From assembly GCA_051893555.1 (NCBI GenBank), contig JBJFHL010000076.1, positions 35,732 through 99,731 on the forward strand: a stretch of 64,000 nucleotides of DNA, written 5' to 3'. This document shows positions 42,856 through 51,900 of the stretch, piece after piece (positions within the stretch are counted from its first letter, which is position 1; each line of letters opens with the position of its first letter). Source of the DNA: RGIG7179 sp051893555 (GTDB taxonomy: Bacteria > Bacillota > Clostridia > Peptostreptococcales > Anaerovoracaceae). The notes beneath the pieces were generated by a model. It searched no databases, was not told the DNA's origin, and was given only the letters and a program-made list of their open reading frames with translations. Position numbers and translations under genes: made by a program.

Positions 42856-44012
42856 TGGAAAAGCGAACCTCTTTATTTGACAACGGTCTCATCTGGTTTG
42901 GTGCAGGCGTATCCATCGCCGAGATCCTGACCGGAACCTATCTGGCACCACTTGGGATGAGCAAAGGCCTGGCAGCCATCGTCATCGGCCACATCATCGG
43001 CTGCATCATGTTGTTTCTGGCCGGCGTCATCGGCGGCCGGGAGCGTCTGTCTGCCATGGAATCGGTAAAGCTCAGCTTCGGGCAGAAGGGCGGACTGCTT
43101 TTTTCGATCCTCAATGTGCTGCAGCTGGTGGGATGGACGGCCATCATGATCTATGACGGTGCACTGGCAGCCGACGGCGTCATGGCAGCGGGACAGTGGA
43201 TCTGGTGCCTGGTCATCGGCGGCCTGATTCTGCTGTGGATCTTTATCGGCATTACCAATCTGGGCAAGGTGAACGTGGTGGCCATGGGCGCCCTCTTCAT
43301 CCTGACCCTGATTCTGAGCAAAATCATTTTCTCCGGCAGTTCCGGTGCGGTGTTCGCCGCAGACGAGGCCATGACTTTCGGTGCCGGCGTGGAACTTTCT
43401 GTGGCCATGCCTCTTTCCTGGTTGCCGCTGATCAGCGACTATACCCGGGAAGCAAAGGACCCTGTGAAGAGTTCTGCAGTCAGCGCGGTGGTCTACGGTC
43501 TGGTCAGCAGCTGGATGTATCTGATCGGTATGGGTGCAGCCATCTTTACGGGGGAATATGATATCGCACAGATTATGCTGAAAGCCGGCCTGGGAATCGC
43601 AGGACTGCTGATCATCGTCTTCTCCACGGTGACCACCACCTTCCTGGATGCCTGGTCCGCCGGCATTTCCACCGAGTCCATCTTCCGCGGCCTGTCCGGA
43701 AAGAAGGTGGCACTGGTGGTGACCGTACTGGGAACCATCGCCGCCATCGTATATCCGATGGATAATATCACCAACTTCCTGTATCTGATCGGGTCCGTAT
43801 TCGCACCGATGATCGCCATTCAGATCGCTGACTGCTTCCTTCTGAAGCGGAAGAGCAGCGATACCTTCGACTGGGTGAATCTGATGGTCTGGCTGGCAGG
43901 CTTCATCGCCTATCGGATCCTCATGGGCATCGACATGCCGGTGGGGAACACCCTGCCGGATATGGTTATCACCATCCTGCTCTGCGTCATCGTAAGAAAG
44001 ATTGTGAAATAA
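42855..44012 (+). CDS. cytX: CytX-type hydroxymethylpyrimidine transporter (NCS1 family)
   Basis: A 385-residue membrane protein with about eleven to twelve hydrophobic segments, resembling cytosine/purine permeases (WFGAGVSIAEILTGT, MPLSWLPLISDYTREAKDP). Its coupling to thiD and its place under TPP control indicate import of the pyrimidine precursor of thiamin. The operon lacks thiC, so the cell may depend on this uptake unless thiC lies elsewhere. Confidence 0.92.
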   Translation: MEKRTSLFDNGLIWFGAGVSIAEILTGTYLAPLGMSKGLAAIVIGHIIGCIMLFLAGVIGGRERLSAMESVKLSFGQKGGLLFSILNVLQLVGWTAIMIYDGALAADGVMAAGQWIWCLVIGGLILLWIFIGITNLGKVNVVAMGALFILTLILSKIIFSGSSGAVFAADEAMTFGAGVELSVAMPLSWLPLISDYTREAKDPVKSSAVSAVVYGLVSSWMYLIGMGAAIFTGEYDIAQIMLKAGLGIAGLLIIVFSTVTTTFLDAWSAGISTESIFRGLSGKKVALVVTVLGTIAAIVYPMDNITNFLYLIGSVFAPMIAIQIADCFLLKRKSSDTFDWVNLMVWLAGFIAYRILMGIDMPVGNTLPDMVITILLCVIVRKIVK

Positions 44013-44042
44013 AAACATTCGGTAAGTTAATATGTCTGGTAG

Positions 44043-44077
44043 AAAACCTCGAGTACAAATTGTACCCGAGGTTTTTT
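44043..44077 (+). terminator. Terminator of the thiamin operon
   Basis: A 14-bp stem with one mismatch (44043-44056 with 44062-44075) is followed by T-runs. The 335-base gap 44013-44347 contains this terminator, the 104-bp repeat copy A, and no further gene that I can see. Confidence 0.85.
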
Positions 44078-44126
44078 CTTGCGGAGCAGGAAATATCGTC
44101 AGCAGAAGGGCAAAGAAAAAACATTG

Positions 44127-44230
44127 CTGTTCGGAAACACTTTTTTCAAGAATGTAGCTTATCTCACGAATGAGAGAAGCTGTCTCTTGCTGTTTGGCCA
44201 ATAGTATATTATCATAAATTGAGTACAAAT
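44127..44230. repeat. 104-bp direct repeat, copy A (upstream of the Ig-like protein gene)
   Basis: This segment aligns without gaps to 46386-46489, about 90 of 104 positions identical. It contains a conserved promoter candidate TTGCTG, 17 bases, TATCAT (44187-44215), followed by ATTGAGTACAAAT. The copy lies in front of a rightward gene, as copy B does, suggesting shared regulation. Confidence 0.85.
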
Positions 44231-44347
44231 TGTGTATAACGTATGAACCTGGAGAGAGATTCAGGCCCGGTCTTTGAAGACAGGAAACTAATGTAAAATC
44301 CAGGAAAATGAGGCGATTTGACCATTGAAAAAAACGGAGGGATGAGA

Positions 44348-45718
44348 ATGAAAAAAGTATTTGCATTGTTGCTTTCTGTGGTGTTGATTTTGTGTGCGAT
44401 GCCGATGACAGTATTCGCAGAGGATGCAGCCTTTGAGACGGGTTGCCCGTCCTCAGCCGATTCGGGAAAAATCAATATCAGTGAAGCAGTCGTTACGATT
44501 GAGAAGACAGAATATGTCTACACAGGAAGGGAAATAAGGCCTGCGGTCACTTCTGTAAAACTTGCAGAAGGTACAGAGGAAACAGTCCTGAAAGCAGGAA
44601 TTGATTTTGACGTAGCCTATACAGGGAACATCAACGCAGGAACTGCTGTGGTAACAGTGATCGGCAAGGGCGTTTATGAAGGTTCTGTTTCCGTGAATTT
44701 CACTATCAGCCCTGCAAAACTGTCCGACTGTAAAGTGGTTCTCTCGCAGGATGCCTATACGGCTATCGGAACTGCTGTTGTTCCGACCTTCACCGTTATG
44801 CTGGATGAGTATATTCTGGAGGTGAATAAGGATTTTACCGCTGCGCTTTCCAATAATATTGCGATAGGCGACGGTAAGCTGACTGTCACCGGAACAGGTA
44901 ACTTTACCGGAACCCTGGAAGTAAAGTTCAGCATTGTTTCAAAGGCGGTTTCTGACCTTTCCATCAGCGTGGTTACACCTGTAGTTTCCTTTGACGGACG
45001 GGCAAAAACGCCCGTTGTAGAGGTTAAAGACGGAAATGTGACCCTGATTGCAGGTGCTGATTATACTGTGCACTATGAGAATAACATCAACGCCGGAACA
45101 GCCAAAGCCATTGTTACAGGCAAGGGCAGATATGAGGGCACCGCATCGGTAGAATTCACTATCCGAGGCGCTTCCAATACGGTTACAACAGAATATACAT
45201 CCTATACGAAATACATGACCAGCAAAATTTTCAATCTGAATGCTTCTGCAACAGGAAATGAAGCAGGTTCCGGATTCATCTACACTTCCAGCAATGAAAA
45301 TGTGGTGAGAGTGACATCTGGCGGCGATGTGATTGTGGTGGGAACTGGTAAGGCAACCATTACAGTGAAGACTACAGGTACCCGGGAATTTGATCCGGCA
45401 GAGAAGGTGGTTACGGTGACTGTAAAACCGCTGAAACCGTCTGTAACACTGACTTCTCCTGCCAGGAAACAGGTAAAGGTAATCTTCAATAAGGTGGAGG
45501 GTGCTACGAAGTACCAGATCTGCTATGGAAGAAACGGTGTGTATTACTTCAAGTATGTAAAGCATCTGGACAACCAGTATACGAAAACCTACGCGCTTTT
45601 AAAGAATCGGACTTCAGGAAAGACATACTACATTAAGGTCCGCGCAGTCACAGAGATGGAAGATGGGACGGTGGTATACGGAAACTGGACGGATGTGAAG
45701 AGCATCAAATCGAAATAA
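44348..45718 (+). CDS. Secreted protein with tandem Ig-like repeats and a fibronectin type III-like domain
   Basis: 456 residues from MKKVFALLLS, behind CGGAGGGATGAGA. A signal peptide ends near the VFAEDA site. Three tandem beta modules of about 75-80 residues follow, each with an NINAGTA or similar motif and GxYEGSVSVxFTI ends. A bacterial Ig-like region and a C-terminal fibronectin type III-like domain (KYQICYGRNG, YYIKVRAVT) complete it. There is no membrane anchor or sortase motif, so it may be released or held by another surface protein. It may be coregulated with the MMPL operon through the repeat. Confidence 0.82.
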   Translation: MKKVFALLLSVVLILCAMPMTVFAEDAAFETGCPSSADSGKINISEAVVTIEKTEYVYTGREIRPAVTSVKLAEGTEETVLKAGIDFDVAYTGNINAGTAVVTVIGKGVYEGSVSVNFTISPAKLSDCKVVLSQDAYTAIGTAVVPTFTVMLDEYILEVNKDFTAALSNNIAIGDGKLTVTGTGNFTGTLEVKFSIVSKAVSDLSISVVTPVVSFDGRAKTPVVEVKDGNVTLIAGADYTVHYENNINAGTAKAIVTGKGRYEGTASVEFTIRGASNTVTTEYTSYTKYMTSKIFNLNASATGNEAGSGFIYTSSNENVVRVTSGGDVIVVGTGKATITVKTTGTREFDPAEKVVTVTVKPLKPSVTLTSPARKQVKVIFNKVEGATKYQICYGRNGVYYFKYVKHLDNQYTKTYALLKNRTSGKTYYIKVRAVTEMEDGTVVYGNWTDVKSIKSK

Positions 45719-45731
45719 AATCTGTTCGGAA

Positions 45732-45773
45732 AAACCTGCGGACGGCACATCTTGCCGAACGCAGGTTTATTTA
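45732..45773. terminator. Terminator between Ig-like protein gene and tetR
   Basis: A 9-bp outer and 5-bp inner stem (45732-45740 with 45760-45768, inner 45743-45747 with 45753-45757) is followed by TTTATTTA. It can serve both converging genes. Confidence 0.75.
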
Positions 45774-45785
45774 AATAGAGGGTCA

Positions 45786-46376
45786 TCAGGGGTTCGACTC
45801 CGGCTGCCTGCTGCGCTGACCAAGTATGTTTGAAAGAGCATTGATGAAGTCTTCCTCTACAATGGTGCTTCCGGACTTTATACGCAGGCGCAGCATATTG
45901 AGCAGACCGCCAGAGTAGAAGGATGCAATACCTTCCATCTGACCGTTGCTCATGCTTTTGGTAGAATTCATTTGCCGCAGGACACGGATTACATCTTCCG
46001 TGATATTATCGGAAAGGATGTCCAGAAGGACGGGAAACATGGTGCTGGAGGCTACATTCGATACCATTTTTTCATGGAGACTGATAAAATGCAGCAGTTC
46101 TCTGCTCATGGAAAGAAAATAACCGTTGAGATCCGTCAAATCCGCACCGCCCGGGATCTTACTCTGGAAGGTTGAGCAGATTTCTTTCATATAAAAAGTA
46201 AAGTATTCATATTTGTCCGCAAAGTGCTTATAGAAGGTTGTTCGCCGTATCATGGCGCATTGGCACAGTTCGTTGACAGTAAAATCCTCAAACCGCTTCT
46301 TCTCCAGCAGCTGGGTGAATGCATTGTGAAGAAGCATATAGGTTCGTTCAATTCGTAAATCCATTTTCTTTTCCAT
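45786..46376 (-). CDS. TetR/AcrR-family regulator
   Basis: 196 residues. The N-terminal helix-turn-helix is FTVNELCQCAMIRRTTFYKHF (first 60 residues), followed by an all-helical ligand domain. GAGAGG lies just before the ATG at 46376. It is divergent to the MMPL operon, the usual arrangement for TetR proteins that repress an exporter. Its mRNA would begin with about 90 nucleotides that are the complement of repeat copy B. Confidence 0.9.
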   Translation of the reverse strand: MEKKMDLRIERTYMLLHNAFTQLLEKKRFEDFTVNELCQCAMIRRTTFYKHFADKYEYFTFYMKEICSTFQSKIPGGADLTDLNGYFLSMSRELLHFISLHEKMVSNVASSTMFPVLLDILSDNITEDVIRVLRQMNSTKSMSNGQMEGIASFYSGGLLNMLRLRIKSGSTIVEEDFINALSNILGQRSRQPESNP

Positions 46377-46385
46377 AAAACCTCT

Positions 46386-46489
46386 CTGTTCGGAAACATT
46401 TTCCCCAAGAATGTTGCTTATCTAACGTATCCGGGAAGCTGTCTCTTGCTGTTTGGATAATAGTATATTATCATATATTGTGTACAAAT
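46386..46489. repeat. 104-bp direct repeat, copy B (tetR-MMPL intergenic region)
   Basis: This is the second copy of the element at 44127-44230. It holds overlapping divergent promoters and the left arm of an inverted repeat, GTACAAA (46482-46488) with TTTGTAC (46505-46511), a candidate TetR operator. Confidence 0.85.
46446..46474 (+). promoter_or_regulatory. Rightward promoter candidate for the MMPL operon
   Basis: TTGCTG (46446-46451), 17 bases, TATCAT (46469-46474). The same boxes and spacing are conserved in copy A. Confidence 0.55.
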
Positions 46490-46494
46490 GTCAA
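46465..46494 (-). promoter_or_regulatory. Leftward promoter of tetR
   Basis: Minus-strand TTGACA (46489-46494) with TAATAT 18 bases away (46465-46470). It overlaps the rightward promoter. Confidence 0.6.
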
Positions 46495-46543
46495 TTAAAT
46501 ATCTTTTGTACTATTTTATATACGCAGAGGGGGTTGCGGCTGT

Positions 46544-48988
46544 ATGAAAGAAAGCCTGAAGGACAACAGCACATTTATGATAAAGCTTGCCACATTCATC
46601 GTGGACAAACGGAATCTGATTTTTTTGATTACCATTATCGGCATTCTGTTTTCTGTGATTTCGCAGAACTGGGTTATAGTGGAGAATGAGCTGGCAGAGT
46701 ATCTGCCGGACGATTCTGAGACCAGACAGGGGCTGGATATCATGGAAGACCAGTTCATTACATACGGAAGTGCACGGGTCATGGTAGCCAACGTCGGTCT
46801 TCCGCAGGCGGAAAAAATACAGGAAGCGATTGCAGCGCTGGAAGGCGTGCAGAGCGTGGATTTTGATGAGCAAGAGGATTACAAGGATATTTCTGCCTTG
46901 TATACTGTGACCTTCAACTGGGCGGAGACAGATGAGCAATGCCTGGAGGCACTGGATCGGGTAAAGGAGCTGCTTTCGGATCAGGATGTATATATATCCA
47001 CGGAACTGGGAGATCAGCAGGCAGAAATTCTGGACGAAGAAGTCCGCGTGATTATGGTGTGGGTTGCTGCAATCGTGGTCGGCGTGTTGTGCCTGACTTC
47101 CCAGACCTGGGCAGAAGTTCCGGTATTGCTGCTGACCTTCGTTACAGCGATGATTCTTAATCTGGGAACAAATTTTCTTCTGGGCACCATTTCTTTCGTT
47201 TCGAATTCGGTCACCAGCATCCTGCAGCTGGCTCTTTCACTGGATTATGCGGTAATTCTGTGCAACCGGTTCAAGGAAGAACATAAAAGTCTTCCGATGC
47301 GAGAAGCTGTCATCGTGGCTTTGAGCAAAGGCATTCCGGAAATAGGAGCCAGCAGTCTGACAACCATAGGCGGACTGGTAGCCATGCTGTTCATGCAGTT
47401 TAAAATTGGGCCGGATATGGCTATATGCCTGATTAAATCCATTCTGTATGCTCTGCTGTCCGTGTTTGTGGTGATGCCTGGACTGCTGATGCTGTTTGGT
47501 CCAATGATGGAAAAGACAGGGCATCGCAGTTTCATTCCGCATATCGATTTTGTGGGAAAATTCAGCTATGCGACACGGCACATTGTCCCTCCTCTGTTTA
47601 TTGTTATTCTGCTGCTTGCATTCCAGCTTTCCGGTGCATGCCCGTACGCTTACGGTTACAGCATTCTGGATACACCGAAGCTGAATCAGACGCAGATTGC
47701 AGATAATATGATTGAGGAAGTCTTCGGCGACGACAATTATGTTGCACTGGTAGTTCCGGGAGGAGACTATGATGCTGAAAAGAAGCTGCTGCAGGAACTG
47801 GATGGCCTGGAGGAAGTGAATTACACCATGGGACTTTCTAACGTGGAGGCCATGGATGGATATATGCTGGCCGATAAACTGACGCCGCGTCAGTTCTCAG
47901 AACTGACCAATCTGGACTATGAAGTGGCGCAGGTATTGTACGCAGCTTATGCTGCCAGCAATGAGGATTACGGGGAGATAGTCAGCAGTCTGCCGTCCTA
48001 CCGGGTACCGCTGATTGACATTCTTCTGTTTGCCTGTGAACAGATCGATTCGGGCTTTGTTACACTGGACGGCGAACAGTCAGAACAGCTTTCGGAGGCG
48101 AAGACCATGATGGAGAGTGCGAAAAATCAGCTGCAGGGGGAGGAGTACAACCGAATCCTCGTCTACCTGAATCTGCCGGTCAGCGGTGATGAAACCTATG
48201 CATTTCTGGATACGCTTCGGGAAACAGCGGAAAAATACTATAACGAAGACAGCGTATACGTGGTGGGCGAATCCACAACAGAGTATGATTTCCAGAAGTC
48301 CTTTGAGCGGGATAACCTGGTTGTAACGGTTGTATCGATTCTGATCGTTCTGGCAGTGCTGCTGTTTACATTCAAGTCGGCAGGGATGCCTGTCCTGCTG
48401 ATTCTGGTAATAGAAGGATCCATCCTGATCAACTTCTCTATCCCGACCCTGACGGGAAAGTATATTTTCTTTATGAGCTATCTGGTGGTCAGTTCTATTC
48501 AGATGGGTGCTAATATCGACTATGCCATTGTTATCGCAAGCCGATTCAACGAACTGAAAGGAGAAATGCCGCATCGGCAGGCGATTATTGAAACGATGAA
48601 TTTTGCCTTTCCTACAGTTCTTACATCCGGTACAGTGCTGTCCATGGCAGGCATACTGGTTGGCCGCATGACATCGGATGCGGCTATTGTGGGTATCGGC
48701 AGCATCGGACGGGGCACGATTATCTCCATGATACTGGTTATGTTTGTTCTGCCGCAGATTCTGCTGCTGGGAAGCCGGATTGTTGATCGAACGTCCTTCT
48801 CCATGCCTGCGAAGGAGCTGTCTGTCAACACCATCGGTAAAATGCGGATTGAAGGTATGGTACAGGGGGAAATCCACGGAACAGTCCGCGGTATGATCCG
48901 GGCGAGTGTAGATGGTGATGTGCATTTGCAGGTGATAACGGGAACCGTGACAGAGGAAGGAGATACTGATGATGAAGATGTGCAGTAA
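46544..48988 (+). CDS. MMPL/RND-family exporter with C-terminal repeat tail
   Basis: 814 residues with about twelve hydrophobic segments in two halves, each with a large extracytoplasmic loop after the first segment. The conserved Asp-Tyr pairs of MMPL proteins are present (SLDYAVILCNRF and NIDYAIVIASRF). The family moves lipids or amphiphiles using the proton gradient. The last 55 residues form a hydrophilic tail of short hexad-like repeats (MVQGEIHGTVRGMIRASVDG) that recalls bactofilin beta-helices. It shares 20 bases with the next gene and lies behind AGAGGGGG. Confidence 0.9.
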   Translation: MKESLKDNSTFMIKLATFIVDKRNLIFLITIIGILFSVISQNWVIVENELAEYLPDDSETRQGLDIMEDQFITYGSARVMVANVGLPQAEKIQEAIAALEGVQSVDFDEQEDYKDISALYTVTFNWAETDEQCLEALDRVKELLSDQDVYISTELGDQQAEILDEEVRVIMVWVAAIVVGVLCLTSQTWAEVPVLLLTFVTAMILNLGTNFLLGTISFVSNSVTSILQLALSLDYAVILCNRFKEEHKSLPMREAVIVALSKGIPEIGASSLTTIGGLVAMLFMQFKIGPDMAICLIKSILYALLSVFVVMPGLLMLFGPMMEKTGHRSFIPHIDFVGKFSYATRHIVPPLFIVILLLAFQLSGACPYAYGYSILDTPKLNQTQIADNMIEEVFGDDNYVALVVPGGDYDAEKKLLQELDGLEEVNYTMGLSNVEAMDGYMLADKLTPRQFSELTNLDYEVAQVLYAAYAASNEDYGEIVSSLPSYRVPLIDILLFACEQIDSGFVTLDGEQSEQLSEAKTMMESAKNQLQGEEYNRILVYLNLPVSGDETYAFLDTLRETAEKYYNEDSVYVVGESTTEYDFQKSFERDNLVVTVVSILIVLAVLLFTFKSAGMPVLLILVIEGSILINFSIPTLTGKYIFFMSYLVVSSIQMGANIDYAIVIASRFNELKGEMPHRQAIIETMNFAFPTVLTSGTVLSMAGILVGRMTSDAAIVGIGSIGRGTIISMILVMFVLPQILLLGSRIVDRTSFSMPAKELSVNTIGKMRIEGMVQGEIHGTVRGMIRASVDGDVHLQVITGTVTEEGDTDDEDVQ

Positions 48989-51900
48989 GAGTAGAGGTTG
49001 CAAGGATGTAAACTGCACCGCAGGGCTTTCGTTAATCCGGGTAACGGCACTGGTCTGCATTTTGGTACTGCTGAATCCAATAGCTGCTTTGCCGCAGGGG
49101 AAAGCAGCCGCTGCGGCAAAAACAAGTACCATCCATATTCGCACCGTGGAAGATTTCGAAGCGCTGGCGGAAAAATGTAAGCTTGACACATGGTCTCAGG
49201 GGAAAAGAGTTGTACTGGAAGACGACATTTCTCTGGAAGGGGCAGAAGTACAGGCGATCCCCACATTCGGCGGCATATTTGACGGAAACGGACACACCAT
49301 CAGCGGTTTGTCTCTGACGGAGAATGCATCGCCGACAGGCCTTTTCGGCATTTTGCAAACCTGTGGCGAGATCCAGGATCTGCATGTCAGCGGCACAGTA
49401 GCACCAGATGGAGACTGCAGCAGTACCGGCGGTATCGCAGGTGAAAACTACGGGAAAATTGACAGCTGCACTTTCACAGGCAGCGTTGCGGGGAAATCAA
49501 TGACCGGCGGCATTGTGGGAATGAATGCGCTGACGGGGCGAATTACGGACTGCAGTGTCAGCGGTTCTGTGACCGGAAGAAAAATGACAGGCGGCATTGC
49601 AGGCTGCAGCCAGGGCAGAATCCGGGACTGCAGAAACAGCGCATATGTAAATACAGAGAGCGTAGACCCTTCTGTCGATCTGGAAAAAATAAATCTGGAG
49701 TTTTCTTTGGATGTTAAAAAACTTCCTGCAATGGAAACTGCTGTGACTACAATGGATACTGGAGGTATCGCGGGATATTCTTCCGGGAGAGTAACCGGGT
49801 GCACCAATCTTGCGGCGATGGGATATCCGCATATCGGGTACAATATCGGGGGCATAACCGGCCGCAGCTGCGGCTATATTTACAGCTGTGAAAACAAGGC
49901 GGCCATTTCCGGACGCAAGGATGTCGGAGGCGTTGTCGGTCAGATGGAACCGTTTATTGCACAGGAAGTAAAGGAAAGTACGCTGAATCGGCTGGAAAAG
50001 GAACTGAGTACGCTGGATGGTTTGCTGAGCAAAGCACTGAATGACGGTAATGGGGCCATAGGGAATGTGTCATCCAGACTGAGCAGAATTGCAGACTATA
50101 TGGACAGTGCCGCCGGAGCAGCCAGCGACATCCGAACCAGCGGAAGTCTTACCGGAAAAGTGGAAGGCAGCAGCAGTGCGGCCTCGTCGAAAACTGGCGG
50201 ATCCGCTGACAGCAGAGCAGATGCTTCTGCACAGATGATAGTAACAACCTCTTTGGGAGGGCTCTCTTCTGCCATTTCAGGCATGTCCGGGCAGATGCGC
50301 CTGCTAAGTAATGAAATTGCAGGGGCTTCTGGTACCATGACAAATGATCTGAAGGCCATACAGAAACAGATTAATTCGATTTCAGATATCGCCCTGGAGC
50401 TGTTTGAAGGCAGCGATGAAAACGTTGTGACAGACAGTTCGGAAAAGAACATATCATCCGTAAAGCTGGGTAAAATATCATCCTGCACCAACAGCGGTAC
50501 AGCCCAGGGCGATGTCAATACCGGCGGCATTGCCGGAGCCATGGCTATGGAGTATACGCTGGATCCTGAGGACGATGTGTCATCTGGTCTCAGTGGAAAG
50601 CAGCGCAGTGCAATGGAGCTGAAGGCCATCATCACAGATTGTATAAATACGGGAGAGGTTTCTTCACGTTACAACTATGCAGGAGGAATCTGCGGCAGGA
50701 TGGATCTTGGGCTGATCAACAGGGGAGAAGGCTATGGAAGAATTTCCAGTGAATACGGAGATTATGTCGGCGGCATTGCCGGCGTAACTGCTTCTGTGGT
50801 ACGTGACAGCTTCGCAAAATGTTTTCTTTCCGGAGGAGAATATGTCGGAGGAATTGCAGGATGCGGGGTGGATGAGGAAGCAGGTGGAGACTGCAGCAAA
50901 ATATCCGGATGCTATAGCATGGTGGAAATTGAGGAAAGCACAGCATTTAACGGAGCCATATCCGGTGCAGATGCAGGAACGTTTCGCAGCAATTACTTTG
51001 TATCCGATACGCTTACCGGCATCAACGGCAGAAGCTACACGAACCGCGCAGAACCGATCTCTTACGAAAGTCTTCTGAAAAAAGCAGAAAAACTATCTCT
51101 GCCGGATGCGTTTCGGGAGTTTACTGCAGTTTTTGAAGCGGATGGCGAAACGGTACAGATGCTGACCTTTTCATACGGAGATACACTGGAAACATCATCA
51201 TGGCCAAAGGTTCCGAAAAAAGAGGGATATTACGGGCGCTGGAACAAAACCAGCCTGCAGAACCTTCACTTTGATACGGTAATTAAGGCGGTTTATTCAC
51301 CGTATGTCTCCACCCTCTCCGATACGGGAACTCGTTCTGATGGGCGTCCAATCTTTTTCGTGGAAGGAATGTTTGACGAAGGAGAAGAGGTAAAGGTGAC
51401 AGCCATGCCCAACACGCCGTACGAATTTGACAATCTCGCAGATGGATGGAGCGGCTTGCTGACCAAAGGTCTGTCTGAAACGGAGGTGGGCCGGGAAATT
51501 GTGGAGCAGTGGAAGATATCCATTCCTGACGATGGAGAAGATGTACATACCGTCCGTTATCTTGCACCGAATGCAGATCCGTCTCATCTCGCCGTGTATC
51601 TGAAGGAAAAGGACGGGTGGAAAAAAACCGATGCCAAAGTGATTGGAAGCTATCTGTCCTTCTCCGTGACGGGACAGGATGCGGAAATCGCTGTAATTGA
51701 TACAGTTGATACAGGCATAATCTGGAGCATAATTATACTTCTGCTTCTTATGGTGGCAGCTGCAGAAATCTTTCTGATCTGCAGAAAAATCGGAAAAAAG
51801 AGAAAAAAGGACGGTACTCAGTCTTCAATATCAAAAGAAATCAACGGAGAGCATACAGCTTCACGGAGAAGGAAACGACGAAGAAAACCCTTTGCGGCAA

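Noticed and set aside
42873..44366. A 497-residue open frame on the minus strand
   Set aside because: Antisense to cytX and its terminator, with His/Asp/Gln-rich low-complexity translation and no start signals.
45722..45732. A third copy of the 104-bp repeat
   Set aside because: Only CTGTTCGGAAA is shared (11 bases), too short to count.
49300..50900. A CRISPR-like or phage tail repeat region
   Set aside because: The periodic signal comes from GLUG protein repeats. There are no conserved DNA repeats with unique spacers.
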